Positions 7,626 to 15,521 of a stretch of 24,505 nucleotides of DNA are shown here, piece by piece. The DNA comes from JBBITW01 sp037440525 (lineage in GTDB: Bacteria > Desulfobacterota > BSN033 > UBA1163). Position numbers and translations under genes: made by a program. How positions within the stretch are numbered: position 1 is the first letter of the stretch; every line of letters begins with the position of its first letter. The stretch is from the NCBI GenBank assembly GCA_037440525.1, contig JBBITW010000037.1, positions 1 through 24,505 of the forward strand. The letters run 5' to 3'. Below the pieces are notes generated by a model, which did no database searches, was not told the origin of the DNA, and saw only the letters and a list, made by a program, of their open reading frames with translations.

Positions 7626-8039
7626 ATGATCATCCCACTGCTTAAAGGTTTGATTTTTACACTAAAGAGTTTTTTTTCTAAACCAATTACCACTCAGTAT
7701 CCAGAAGAGAAACTCCCTCCTGCTTCGCGCTGGAGAGGAATACAGTATTTTGAAAAGGATGATCAGGGTAGGATGAAGTGTGTTGGATGTGGATTATGTA
7801 TGGTGGTTTGTCCTTCTCAATGCATATATATTGAGACAATAGAGGATGCAGGTGGGAGACGCTATCCCCTCACATATGAAATTGATGCCTCAAGATGCAT
7901 CTTCTGTGGTTTTTGTGAGGAGGCCTGTCCGCTTAAGGCGATCTTTATGGGAAGGAATTACGAGTGGGTGGAAGGTGATCGAAAGGCATTCCTTATGAAT
8001 ACAGAAAAACTCTTGGAAGAGAAGAAGAATAATCCGTAA
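7626..8039 (+). CDS. nuoI: NADH-quinone oxidoreductase subunit I (two [4Fe-4S] ferredoxin-like subunit)
   Basis: The 137-residue protein has two classical CxxCxxCxxxCP sites: Cys52/55/58/62 and Cys91/94/97/101, which hold clusters N6a and N6b. These carry electrons from NuoG towards N2 in NuoB. An N-terminal amphipathic helix (MIIPLLKGLIFTLKSFF) probably lies on the membrane beside NuoH. It starts 4 bp after nuoH, with GGGG near 7614-7618 inside the nuoH end as its likely ribosome-binding site. It is at the short end of the family because there is little C-terminal extension. An extra Cys66 follows the first site and is not a ligand in the canonical pattern. Confidence 0.95.
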   Translation: MIIPLLKGLIFTLKSFFSKPITTQYPEEKLPPASRWRGIQYFEKDDQGRMKCVGCGLCMVVCPSQCIYIETIEDAGGRRYPLTYEIDASRCIFCGFCEEACPLKAIFMGRNYEWVEGDRKAFLMNTEKLLEEKKNNP

Positions 8040-8102
8040 TCCTTTTTCCCATTTTTGAAAGGTGGATGAAATGAGGATTTTTCAAGATAAAGGAGTAGAT
8101 AG

Positions 8103-8630
8103 ATGGCCGAGACAGTAGGGACATTATTCCAATGGTTGATCTTCCTGGGGATGGCCTTAACCTCTCTTATAGCCTCCCTATTGATGATTACCAGAAAGAA
8201 CCCAATCCATAGTGCTATGTTTTTGATTTTAAATTTTCTTTGCGTGGCGGTGCTCTATCTGCTTCTCCACAGTCAATTTATTGCAATAATCCAGGTCATT
8301 GTCTATGCAGGTGCTATTGTCATGCTCATTTTGTTTGTCATCATGCTCCTCGATTTAGAGGAAGAGCTCCGCTCAGGGCTGAAACTCTTCTATTCAAAGG
8401 TTATTGGAGGGGTGTTGGCTGTTTTGTTCCTTTTTGGTCTTATATATTCACTTGTTTCTTCATCCCTTACAGGGAAGGCAGGCTCTTATACACCTGATAA
8501 AATGAGTGCCAATGTTAAGGCTGTGGGTGAGGTGCTCTTTACTCAGTATCTCTTTCCCTTTGAGATTGTTTCAATACTTCTCGTTTCAGCTATCATTGGT
8601 GCTGTAATTTTAAGTAAGAAAAGGGGTTAA
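8103..8630 (+). CDS. nuoJ: NADH-quinone oxidoreductase subunit J
   Basis: This 175-residue membrane protein has five predicted hydrophobic helices. The family hallmark is NPIHSAMFLILNFLCVAVLYLLL followed by IIQVIVYAGAIVMLILFVIMLLDLEEE (about residues 33-95); the third helix is the one with a pi-bulge in solved structures. It forms part of the proton path between NuoH and NuoK. The ATG at 8103 has AGGAG at 8091-8095, a 7-base spacing. The 63-bp gap from nuoI contains nothing that I recognise. Confidence 0.95.
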   Translation: MAETVGTLFQWLIFLGMALTSLIASLLMITRKNPIHSAMFLILNFLCVAVLYLLLHSQFIAIIQVIVYAGAIVMLILFVIMLLDLEEELRSGLKLFYSKVIGGVLAVLFLFGLIYSLVSSSLTGKAGSYTPDKMSANVKAVGEVLFTQYLFPFEIVSILLVSAIIGAVILSKKRG

Positions 8631-8661
8631 TTGGCAATAGTAAAATTGAGTGAGGTTACCT

Positions 8662-8976
8662 ATGACAATTCCAGCTGTTCCACCTGAACTATATCTTATA
8701 CTGAGTGCCATGCTATTTACCATCGGGGTGATTGGGGCATTGACAAGGCGTAATGCCATTGTGGTCTTTATGTGTATTGAGCTGATGCTCAATGCAGTGA
8801 ATCTCACTTTCATTACCCTTTCACGTTTCCTCCAGTCAATAGATGGTGTGCTTTTTGCTTTCTTTGTAATGGCAGTGGCAGCGGCAGAGGCAGCGGTAGG
8901 GCTGGCAATCTTTGTAATGATATATCGTTCAAGAGAGACGATCAATGTGGATGAGATCAATTTATTGAAATGGTAA
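8662..8976 (+). CDS. nuoK: NADH-quinone oxidoreductase subunit K
   Basis: This is a three-helix membrane subunit of 104 residues from the ATG at 8662, which has GAGG at 8652-8655 with a 6-base spacing. A GTG at 8650 would add four residues and would include the ribosome-binding site in the gene, so 8662 is preferred. Motifs: LTRRNAIVVFMCIELMLNAVNL, with the buried Glu of helix 2, and FVMAVAAAEAAVGLAI, with the second conserved membrane Glu. Both acidic residues belong to the central proton-translocation axis; NuoK is homologous to MrpC. It lies 31 bp after nuoJ. Confidence 0.95.
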   Translation: MTIPAVPPELYLILSAMLFTIGVIGALTRRNAIVVFMCIELMLNAVNLTFITLSRFLQSIDGVLFAFFVMAVAAAEAAVGLAIFVMIYRSRETINVDEINLLKW

Positions 8977-8988
8977 AACATTTATTGC

Positions 8989-9015
8989 GGAATGCTTAAT
9001 TGGGAATTAAATTCC
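8989..9015 (+). other. Intercistronic hairpin between nuoK and nuoL
   Basis: TTAATT (8996-9001) pairs with AATTAA (9005-9010) across a GGG triloop, and GGAAT (8989-8993) pairs with ATTCC (9011-9015) below a two-base GC bulge. There is no U tract after it. It could be an mRNA stability or processing element between cistrons, but no function is shown by the sequence. Confidence 0.4.
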
Positions 9016-9044
9016 AAAGAGCGCATTAAAGCAAGGAGAGATAA

Positions 9045-11036
9045 ATGTTGGATTATGTGTGGTTAATTCCTCTTTTTCCAGCCATAGGATTTTTTCTCAA
9101 TGGATTTTTAGGACGGAGATTGGGAAAGGGATTTGTAAGCTGGGTTGGACCATCAGCCATTGGACTCTCTTTCCTTACATCAATACTCATCTTCTTCGAT
9201 CTCATTGAGAGACCACCCGGAGAGAGACTCTTTGAGAAGGTCATCTTTGATTGGGTGGTATCAGGAAATTTCCATACAGTTGTAGGTTACCAGATCGATC
9301 CGCTCTCCATATTGATGGCCTTAGTGGTTAGCGGCGTAAGTTTTTTCATCCACATCTATTCTGTGGGATATATGCACGATGATCCAGGTTTCGCAAGATA
9401 TTTTACCTACCTAAACCTATTTGTCTTCATGATGCTTAACCTAATACTTGCAAATAATTTTCTTCTTATGTTTGTTGGATGGGAAGGGGTTGGTCTCTGT
9501 TCCTATTTGCTGATAGGCTTCTGGTTTGAGAAGGACTCAGCTTCCAATGCAGGTAAGAAGGCATTTGTTGTTAACCGGGTAGGAGACTTTGGTTTTATCC
9601 TCGGTATGTTCCTCCTTTTTACAAGTCTGGGAGAGCACGGTATCTGGACTCTCGATTTCACTGAGGTCTTTGCAAATGCCAGTAAGCTTGATCATGCAAC
9701 TGTAACCGCTATTACAATACTGCTCTTTGTTGGTGCCTGCGGGAAATCTGCCCAGATTCCCCTGTATGTATGGCTTCCGGATGCAATGGAGGGCCCGACA
9801 CCTGTTAGCTCCCTCATCCATGCAGCAACAATGGTTACAGCAGGTGTCTATATGGTTGCCAGATGTAATGTCCTCTATAATATGGCACCCATATCGATGG
9901 CAATCGTAGCGATCGTTGGCTGTGCAACTGCTATCTATACAGCCTCCATAGGTTTCTGCCAGAATGATATAAAAAAGGTTCTGGCCTATTCAACAATCAG
10001 CCAGCTCGGATACATGTTCTTGGGGGTTGGTGTGGGGGCATACAGCGCTGGGATATTTCACCTGATGACCCACGCCTTCTTCAAGGGCCTTCTCTTCCTG
10101 GGGGCAGGAAGTGTTATGCATGCCCTCAGTGGAGAACTGGATATGAGAAAGATGGGTGGGTTAAGAAAGAAGATTCCCATAACATTTTGGACCTTTTTCA
10201 TCGCCACACTTGCGATTGCTGGAGTGCCAGGACTTTCAGGATTTTTCAGCAAGGATGAGATACTCTGGCAGGCCTTCTCGAGCCCACATGGCCATTTTCT
10301 CCTCTGGCTTGTTTCAGCAGTGGCTGCTGGGATGACAGCATTCTATATGTTTCGTGCCCTCTTTATGACCTTCTTTGGTGAGTCGAGGGTCAATCACCAT
10401 GTCGCCCATCATATTCATGAATCACCAAAGATCATGACAGTTCCACTCATAGTCCTTGCCTTCCTTTCAATCATAGGAGGTTATGTGGGGGTTCCTCATG
10501 TCCTGGGAGGAGCAAATCATATCCATGAATTTCTATCACCTGTTTTGGGAGGAGGGCCCATCTCAGTAAAGGCTCATAGCGGAATCTCTTTTATCTCTCA
10601 GGTTTTCGCCTCCGGTGGGGAAGCCGAAGCACACTCAACAGCCCTTGAAATTTTTATGATGATAATCTCTGTAGTGATTGCCTTCATTGGAATCGGAATA
10701 GCCTACCTCTTCTATATAAAGAACCCTCTTCTTCCAAAACAATTAGCAGAAAGATTTAAGAGGCTATATCAACTGATCCTCAATAAATATTATGTGGATG
10801 AAATCTATGAAGTGCTTTTCATAAATAGCCTCAAAAGATTGGGGACAGGACTCTGGAAGGGATTTGACGAATTTGTCATAGATGGTACAGTTAATGGGAT
10901 TGCTTATCTAATTGGCTGGCTTTCGGGGATAATAAGAAGAATACAGACTGGATTGGTTCAAAACTATGCCTTCTCAATGATTATTGGAGGAATAATACTC
11001 GTAGTCTATTATATTATTCGCGCTATTTTTTACTGA
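9045..11036 (+). CDS. nuoL: NADH-quinone oxidoreductase subunit L
   Basis: This 663-residue antiporter-like subunit sits at the distal tip of the membrane arm. Key residues of the proton channel are visible: Glu147 in VGWEGVGLCSYLLIGFWF, Lys234 in GACGKSAQIPLYVWLPDAMEGPTP, and His259 in SSLIHAATMVTAGVY. THAFFKGLLFLGAGSVMH marks the second half-channel. The C-terminal part (about 545-663) has the extra helices and the long lateral helix typical of NuoL, which separates it from NuoM and NuoN. The start at 9045 has AGGAGAG at about 9033-9039. The length is within the usual range. Confidence 0.97.
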   Translation: MLDYVWLIPLFPAIGFFLNGFLGRRLGKGFVSWVGPSAIGLSFLTSILIFFDLIERPPGERLFEKVIFDWVVSGNFHTVVGYQIDPLSILMALVVSGVSFFIHIYSVGYMHDDPGFARYFTYLNLFVFMMLNLILANNFLLMFVGWEGVGLCSYLLIGFWFEKDSASNAGKKAFVVNRVGDFGFILGMFLLFTSLGEHGIWTLDFTEVFANASKLDHATVTAITILLFVGACGKSAQIPLYVWLPDAMEGPTPVSSLIHAATMVTAGVYMVARCNVLYNMAPISMAIVAIVGCATAIYTASIGFCQNDIKKVLAYSTISQLGYMFLGVGVGAYSAGIFHLMTHAFFKGLLFLGAGSVMHALSGELDMRKMGGLRKKIPITFWTFFIATLAIAGVPGLSGFFSKDEILWQAFSSPHGHFLLWLVSAVAAGMTAFYMFRALFMTFFGESRVNHHVAHHIHESPKIMTVPLIVLAFLSIIGGYVGVPHVLGGANHIHEFLSPVLGGGPISVKAHSGISFISQVFASGGEAEAHSTALEIFMMIISVVIAFIGIGIAYLFYIKNPLLPKQLAERFKRLYQLILNKYYVDEIYEVLFINSLKRLGTGLWKGFDEFVIDGTVNGIAYLIGWLSGIIRRIQTGLVQNYAFSMIIGGIILVVYYIIRAIFY

Positions 11037-11062
11037 TCAAATAGAACTTAAGGAGCAGTTTC

Positions 11063-12610
11063 ATGACAATATTGGGTATCCCGATCCTATCTCTTTTAAT
11101 CTTTTTTCCGCTGGTGGGGGCTCTTGTAATCCTTTTTATAAAAAAGGAGAGTGAAAGAGAAATCCGATGGATTGCGCTTCTCTTTACTCTCCTCGAATTC
11201 ATATTTTCACTCCCGCTCTTCTTTAAATTCGATTCCACAAGTCCGGCCATGCAATTTGTTGAGGATTGGTGGTGGGTTGAATCATATGGAATAAGTTACA
11301 AACTTGGAATAGATGGTATAAGTCTGCTGCTTGTTCTTCTAACAACCTTTCTTACGGTCCTCTGTATCCTATGTTCATGGACAGCAATTACATTCAGGGT
11401 GAAGGAATATATGATATCTTTTCTGTTCCTTGAGACAGGAATGATTGGCGCACTTGTGGCCTTGGACCTCATCCTCTTCTATGTCTTCTGGGAGATGATG
11501 CTCATCCCAATGTATCTTCTCATAGGTGTCTGGGGAGATCCAAAGAGGAGAATATATGCGGCTATAAAATTCTTTCTTTTTACCATGGCAGGCAGTGTAT
11601 TGATGCTGGTTGCCATTTTAGCTCTTTATTTTATAAATCAAAAGACAACAGGGAAATCCACATTCGATATTCTCGAACTTTATAAATTGGCCATTCCTTT
11701 GGGGATTCAATACTGGCTCTTTTCTGCCTTTGCCCTGGCATTTGCCATTAAGGTTCCAATGTTTCCATTTCATACATGGTTGCCCGATGCCCATACCGAG
11801 GCACCGACTGCTGGGAGTGTAATCCTGGCAGGAGTCTTACTTAAGATGGGGACATATGGGTTTGTGAGGTTTGCCATTCCCCTCTTTCCAAATGCCGCCA
11901 TGGAGCTTATGCCTCTCATCTCTGTTCTTGCAATCATAGGGATCATTTACGGAGCGCTCGTTTCAATGATGCAACCCGATCTGAAGAGACTTGTGGCATT
12001 CTCGAGTGTCAGCCACCTAGGTTATGTAATGGTTGGTATGTTTGCATTTAATATGCAGGGGGATGAGGGATCTATATATCAGATGCTTAACCACGGGATA
12101 AGCACAGGTTCTCTCTTCTTGATTGTTGGTATGATATACGAGAGACGTCACACCCGATTGATTTCTGATTTTGGAGGCCTATCAAAGGTGATGCCCATTT
12201 ATGCCACCTTCTTCATGATCGTTACCCTCTCATCGATTGGACTGCCTGGAACAAATGGGTTTGTGGGAGAATTCTTGATCCTGCTTGGAGCATTCCAATC
12301 AAATACAGCCTATGGGGTTTTTGCTGCAACAGGTGTAATCCTTGGTGCAGCATATATGCTCTGGATGTTTCAGAGGGTTATGTTTGGAAAGGTTACAAAT
12401 CCAAAGAATGAGGGCCTTAAGGATCTCAATGCGAGAGAGGTCATTACCCTTATCCCTATGGTGGTTATGATCTTCCTTATGGGTATCTACCCAAAACTAT
12501 TCTTCAACAAGATGGATGTGAGTGTAGAGAAGTTTTTAAAGGATTTCAGGGGAAGGGTTGAAATGAAAGCAGATCTTACCCCTCCGAGAATAGCAGAATT
12601 GAAAAGATAG
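11063..12610 (+). CDS. nuoM: NADH-quinone oxidoreductase subunit M
   Basis: This 515-residue antiporter-like proton-pumping subunit shows Glu144 in VFWEMMLIPMYLLIGVWG and Lys230 in AFAIKVPMFPFHTWLPDAHTEAPTAGS, the conserved membrane Glu and Lys of the half-channel, plus SSVSHLGYVMVGMF and NHGISTGSLFLIVGMIYER. The 'PDAHTEAPT' form distinguishes NuoM from NuoL ('PDAMEGPT') and NuoN ('PDVYEGAPT'). It follows nuoL by 26 bp with AAGGAG at 11050-11055, a 7-base spacing. The tail after residue 480 is hydrophilic, ending PRIAELKR. Confidence 0.97.
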   Translation: MTILGIPILSLLIFFPLVGALVILFIKKESEREIRWIALLFTLLEFIFSLPLFFKFDSTSPAMQFVEDWWWVESYGISYKLGIDGISLLLVLLTTFLTVLCILCSWTAITFRVKEYMISFLFLETGMIGALVALDLILFYVFWEMMLIPMYLLIGVWGDPKRRIYAAIKFFLFTMAGSVLMLVAILALYFINQKTTGKSTFDILELYKLAIPLGIQYWLFSAFALAFAIKVPMFPFHTWLPDAHTEAPTAGSVILAGVLLKMGTYGFVRFAIPLFPNAAMELMPLISVLAIIGIIYGALVSMMQPDLKRLVAFSSVSHLGYVMVGMFAFNMQGDEGSIYQMLNHGISTGSLFLIVGMIYERRHTRLISDFGGLSKVMPIYATFFMIVTLSSIGLPGTNGFVGEFLILLGAFQSNTAYGVFAATGVILGAAYMLWMFQRVMFGKVTNPKNEGLKDLNAREVITLIPMVVMIFLMGIYPKLFFNKMDVSVEKFLKDFRGRVEMKADLTPPRIAELKR

Positions 12611-12647
12611 CCCTCTTTTCCCCTTTATAGTAACAGGGGGATGAGGG
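12611..12647 (+). other. Intercistronic G/C hairpin between nuoM and nuoN
   Basis: CCCTC (12611-12615) can pair with GAGGG (12643-12647), and CCCC (12620-12623) with GGGG (12636-12639), separated by a T4 internal loop and a 12-nt A/T loop. It begins directly after the nuoM stop codon. There is no poly-U after the stem, and nuoN follows in the same direction. RNA processing or mRNA protection is possible; this is inference. Confidence 0.35.
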
Positions 12648-12677
12648 ATCTGTGATTAAGTAATTGGAGGCTTTTTG

Positions 12678-14129
12678 ATGAAAATACCAGAGATTGACCT
12701 ATATTTGATTGCACCTGAGATTATAATCACTGCCTTTGGATTCCTTGTCCTTCTTATCGATGTCTTTTGGAGCGGGGAGAAGAAAAAAGGCTACCTTGGA
12801 ATCCTGAGTTTGATCGGTCTAGTCATCGCCTTCTTCTATACCCTCCCATTGGTTGGTTCAGAAAAGACCGCTTTTGAAGGAATGTTCAGCTCTGATGGAT
12901 TTACAATATTCTTCAAGATTACATTTCTTATAATTTCATTTTTAACCATTTTAGTCTCAATAGGATATGCTCAAAGAGAAGGAATCGCCTTTGGAGAATA
13001 CTATGCTTTGATTCTATTTGCTTGCCTCGGGATGATGCTCATGGCAGGGGGAATCCATCTTATTATAATCTTCCTCGGATTGGAGACAATGTCCATCTCG
13101 ATCTATATACTTTCAGGGATGATGAGGGAGGATAGACGATCTGTTGAGGCGGCCTTTAAATATTTTCTTCTCGGGGCCTTTGCCACAGGTTTTCTCCTCT
13201 ATGGCATTGCCCTCATTTATGGTGCAACAGGTTCCCTATATCTCAAAGATATCGCCTCCTATATCGCTTCGAAAAATCTCTTAAAAAGCCCGATGCTTCT
13301 CATGAGCCTTGTCTTTCTTACCATTGGTTTTGGCTTTAAGGTTGCTTCTGTCCCGTTTCATATGTGGACACCTGATGTCTATGAAGGGGCTCCTACCTCC
13401 ATTACTGCCTTTATGGCAACAGGAGTAAAGGCAGCAGGGTTCTCAGCACTTCTGAGGGTTTTCTTTTCAGCGTTGCCTGGATTTCGACCTGATTGGACTT
13501 CGATTATGTGGCTCATCTCTGTTGCCACAATGACAGTAGGAAATATTGTTGCCATCTCTCAGACAAATATAAAGAGGATGCTTGCCTATTCGAGTATCGC
13601 CCACGCAGGGTATATTCTTGTTGCATTTGTTGCGGGGAATGATCTCGGGATATCAGGGATTCTATTCTATTTGATGGCCTATAGCTTTATGAATATCGGG
13701 GCCTTTACCTGTGTAATCCTTCTTGGGAAGAAAGGGGAGGAGAATACATTGATTAGCGATTATGCAGGGATTGGATTCAAATATCCCCTCCTTTCGGCTT
13801 CAATGACAATATTTCTTCTCTCCATGGCAGGCATTCCTCCGCTTGGTGGGTTTATGGCAAAATTCTATGTTTTTAGCGCAGCAGTGAAGGAGAAATTTTA
13901 CTGGCTTGCAATTTTGGGAGTCTTAAACAGCGCTGTCTCTGTTTATTATTATCTTCGTGTTACTGTGCTCATGTATTTCAGAGAATCCGAGCGAGATATC
14001 ACAGGCCTTGAGTTTTCACCTGCTTCAGTCTTTGCACTGATCCTTTCCCTAATCGGGACCTTTTATATGGGAATCTTTCCTGCCAATGTCCTTTCCTTTG
14101 CCCAGAAGTCGATCGCTGGATTGATGTAA
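12678..14129 (+). CDS. nuoN: NADH-quinone oxidoreductase subunit N
   Basis: The ATG at 12678 has GGAGG at 12666-12670 (7-base spacing), giving 483 residues; the TTG one codon earlier is less likely. This is the third antiporter-like subunit, next to NuoK. Glu136 in FLGLETMSISIYILSG and Lys221 in GFGFKVASVPFHMWTPDVYEGAPT are the channel Glu and Lys. It also shows NIKRMLAYSSIAHAGY and AGIPPLGGFMAKF. It is the last gene of the operon. The next 350 bp are repeats with no convincing terminator. Confidence 0.97.
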   Translation: MKIPEIDLYLIAPEIIITAFGFLVLLIDVFWSGEKKKGYLGILSLIGLVIAFFYTLPLVGSEKTAFEGMFSSDGFTIFFKITFLIISFLTILVSIGYAQREGIAFGEYYALILFACLGMMLMAGGIHLIIIFLGLETMSISIYILSGMMREDRRSVEAAFKYFLLGAFATGFLLYGIALIYGATGSLYLKDIASYIASKNLLKSPMLLMSLVFLTIGFGFKVASVPFHMWTPDVYEGAPTSITAFMATGVKAAGFSALLRVFFSALPGFRPDWTSIMWLISVATMTVGNIVAISQTNIKRMLAYSSIAHAGYILVAFVAGNDLGISGILFYLMAYSFMNIGAFTCVILLGKKGEENTLISDYAGIGFKYPLLSASMTIFLLSMAGIPPLGGFMAKFYVFSAAVKEKFYWLAILGVLNSAVSVYYYLRVTVLMYFRESERDITGLEFSPASVFALILSLIGTFYMGIFPANVLSFAQKSIAGLM

Positions 14130-14164
14130 CTTCTTACTTCTCTAATTTCATCTCTATGAAGCTT

Positions 14165-14274
14165 GGTGTCACCCATTTAAAAGGCACCTGCCAAGAGAAA
14201 AGCCGTAGGGTAAGGGCTTGTCCCTTACCGAATTCAAGGGTGACCCGTTTAAAAGGCACCTCTCAAGAGAAAAG
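14165..14274 (+). repeat. Pair of ~37-bp direct repeats flanking a perfect 8-bp hairpin
   Basis: Two similar copies lie at 14165-14202 and 14238-14274. Both contain CACCC or GACCC, then TTTAAAAGGCACCT, then CAAGAGAAAAG. Between them GGTAAGGG (14209-14216) and CCCTTACC (14222-14229) form a perfect stem with a 5-nt loop. No protein signal is present on either strand. This looks like a small palindromic intergenic repeat family rather than a gene. It fills most of the gap between nuoN and the next element. Confidence 0.65.
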
Positions 14275-14278
14275 AGTG

Positions 14279-14400
14279 GGAGCTCTGAAAAAGTCTTGAA
14301 ATGAATGGGGAGGTAGGGTTCCAAAACCTTCGAATGCTTTTTCACCCCACCTCCCCAGTCTATAAAACTCATTTTAATTTAAATACTTTTTCAGAGACTT
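14279..14400 (+). repeat. Second, larger copy of the inverted-repeat (MITE-like) element
   Basis: The left end is AGCTCTGAAAAAGTC and the right end (14386-14400) on the - strand is AAGTCTCTGAAAAAGT, so the termini are inverted copies sharing CTCTGAAAAAGT. Inside, GGGGAGGT (14308-14314 region) is mirrored by ACCTCCCC (14348-14356), so the whole 122-bp unit can fold back on itself. The element at 1796-1868 has the same ends and one copy of the internal box. It lies immediately upstream of the mazEF promoter. Confidence 0.7.
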
Positions 14401-14420
14401 CATGACCTCATGATCACCCC

Positions 14421-14463
14421 TTGACATATAACCAAGGCTAATGTATCTTTTTTGTAGATACAT
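14421..14463 (+). promoter_or_regulatory. mazEF promoter with overlapping palindromic operator
   Basis: A consensus -35 box TTGACA (14421-14426) is followed after 17 bases by TATCTT (14444-14449) as the -10 box. A perfect inverted repeat ATGTATCT (14441-14448), 7-nt spacer, AGATACAT (14456-14463) overlaps the -10 box and probable start point. MazE-family antitoxins usually repress their own promoter by binding such palindromes, so this is the likely autoregulatory operator. The boxes are seen; the binding is inferred. Confidence 0.7.
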
Positions 14464-14482
14464 ATTTTATGGAGGTAATTTT

Positions 14483-14725
14483 ATGAAAACACGTGTGCAG
14501 AAATGGGGTAATAGTCTTGCCTTACGCATTCCAAAGTCATTTGCGGCTGAAGTAGGACTTGATCCGAATTCATCAGTTGAAATGTCGTTGAGGAATGGAA
14601 AACTTGTTGTAGTTCCTTCTGAAAAACCAAAATTCACCCTCAAACAACTCTTAGCCCAGGTGACAGAAGGAAACCTTCACCATGAGGTTGATAATGGCCC
14701 GGCAGTGGGAGGTGAGGTGTGGTAG
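14483..14725 (+). CDS. mazE: MazE-like antitoxin (AbrB/SpoVT fold)
   Basis: The 80-residue protein begins MKTRVQKWGNSLALRIPKSF, the typical AbrB-type swapped-hairpin DNA-binding domain of MazE antitoxins (about residues 1-48). The C-terminal part (FTLKQLLAQVTEGNLHHEV) should be the flexible segment that wraps and neutralises the toxin. The ATG at 14483 has GGAGG at 14471-14475 with a 7-base spacing; an in-frame ATG at 14441 lies inside the promoter palindrome and is rejected. It overlaps the toxin gene by 7 bp, the usual arrangement that couples antitoxin and toxin translation. Confidence 0.93.
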   Translation: MKTRVQKWGNSLALRIPKSFAAEVGLDPNSSVEMSLRNGKLVVVPSEKPKFTLKQLLAQVTEGNLHHEVDNGPAVGGEVW

Positions 14726-15066
14726 AGTCAAAGCGTTATGTTCCTCAACGAGGTGATGTTATTTGGATTACTTTAAATCCGCAGGCGGGGCAGGAGCAGG
14801 CAGGACGACGGCCTGCCCTGGTGCTATCTCCTGCAACTTATAATGGCAAGGTAGGGCTTGCTATTCTTTGTCCACTCACTAATCAAATCAAAGGTTATCC
14901 CTTTGAGGTTCTCGTCCCACCAGGTCTATCCATCACCGGAGCAATCTTGGCTGATCAGGTTAAGAATTTGGATTGGCGTGCCAGGGACGCAGAATTGATA
15001 TGCAGCTTGCCGCGTAAAACAGTAGTTGAGGTGTTGCAAAAACTTGCTACATTATTGTCAGCATAA
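14719..15066 (+). CDS. mazF: MazF-family endoribonuclease toxin
   Basis: This 115-residue protein starts at a GTG (14719) inside the mazE end, with GGAGG at 14708-14712 and a 6-base spacing. It shows the MazF/PemK pattern: RGDVIWITLNPQAGQEQ, then GRRPALVLSP with the catalytic-loop Arg30/31, then CPLTNQIKGYPFEV with the active-site Thr54. Family members are sequence-specific mRNA interferases released when the antitoxin is degraded. Length and active-site residues are normal, so the toxin looks functional. The closest subgroup by eye is the ChpB/PemK-like type. It is flanked by repeats and a decayed transposase, which fits a horizontally acquired module. Confidence 0.94.
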   Translation: MVESKRYVPQRGDVIWITLNPQAGQEQAGRRPALVLSPATYNGKVGLAILCPLTNQIKGYPFEVLVPPGLSITGAILADQVKNLDWRARDAELICSLPRKTVVEVLQKLATLLSA

Positions 15067-15171
15067 GAAGTGTAAGCTCACGTCTTGATTGTTGATTGAC
15101 GTAGTCATACTGCCGAGGATGAAAGTTTGGATACAACCAGAGGAGATAAAGAAGCATCTAATGGAGTAAAC

Positions 15172-15418
15172 ATGCCTAAAAAATCTCTTCAGCGTATGGC
15201 CTACGGCCACCGCCGATTTTTGGCGTTAGGTTATATAGAGGTAAATACTATTTCAGAGGCCTTGTATATCATATTCTGAGAAGAGGTAATAACTGACAGG
15301 ATGTCTTTCTGAGAGAAAAGATTACCAGAAATATGTAGGAATCCTTTGGAGTTATAAAAAGGAATATAGATTTAGACTCTACCACTATGTGCTTATGAGA
15401 AATCATATCTTAAAATGA
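15172..15418 (+). pseudogene. Decayed Y1 (REP-associated / IS200-like) transposase remnant
   Basis: No frame is open, but conserved pieces appear in order across frames. The start is MPKKSLQR at 15172. Next is YHILRRGNN at 15267-15293, followed in frame by a TGA (15294) where the family has Arg, then QDVFLREK. After a frameshift near 15318 comes DYQKYVGILWSYKKEYRF and YHYVLMRNHILK up to a TGA at 15416-15418. Family members read roughly YHVxxRGNxRxxIF and YVLMPNHVHLL, where the HxH pair binds the metal. Here the second His is lost (NHILK) and everything after it, including the catalytic Tyr helix, is gone. This is a truncated, frameshifted remnant. The rest of the 15067-15521 interval holds no gene I can support. 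Confidence 0.7.
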
Positions 15419-15521
15419 GCGATTTTAATAAGGGCAGGCAATGAGGTGGGATAAAAGACTTTTTGATAGAATCGCTCGATTTAGAAGTAAAAAATCTTAG
15501 AAATGAAAGGAGAAAATGACT

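Noticed and set aside
14169..14372. 67-codon open frame on the - strand after nuoN
   Set aside because: Its translation is simply the direct repeats read backwards (SL.RCLLNG twice), with no ribosome-binding site.
15119..15169. Small open frame of 16 codons (MKVWIQPEEIKKHLME) before the transposase remnant
   Set aside because: It is too short and not recognisable. It may be a gene scrap, but nothing in the sequence supports a functional peptide.
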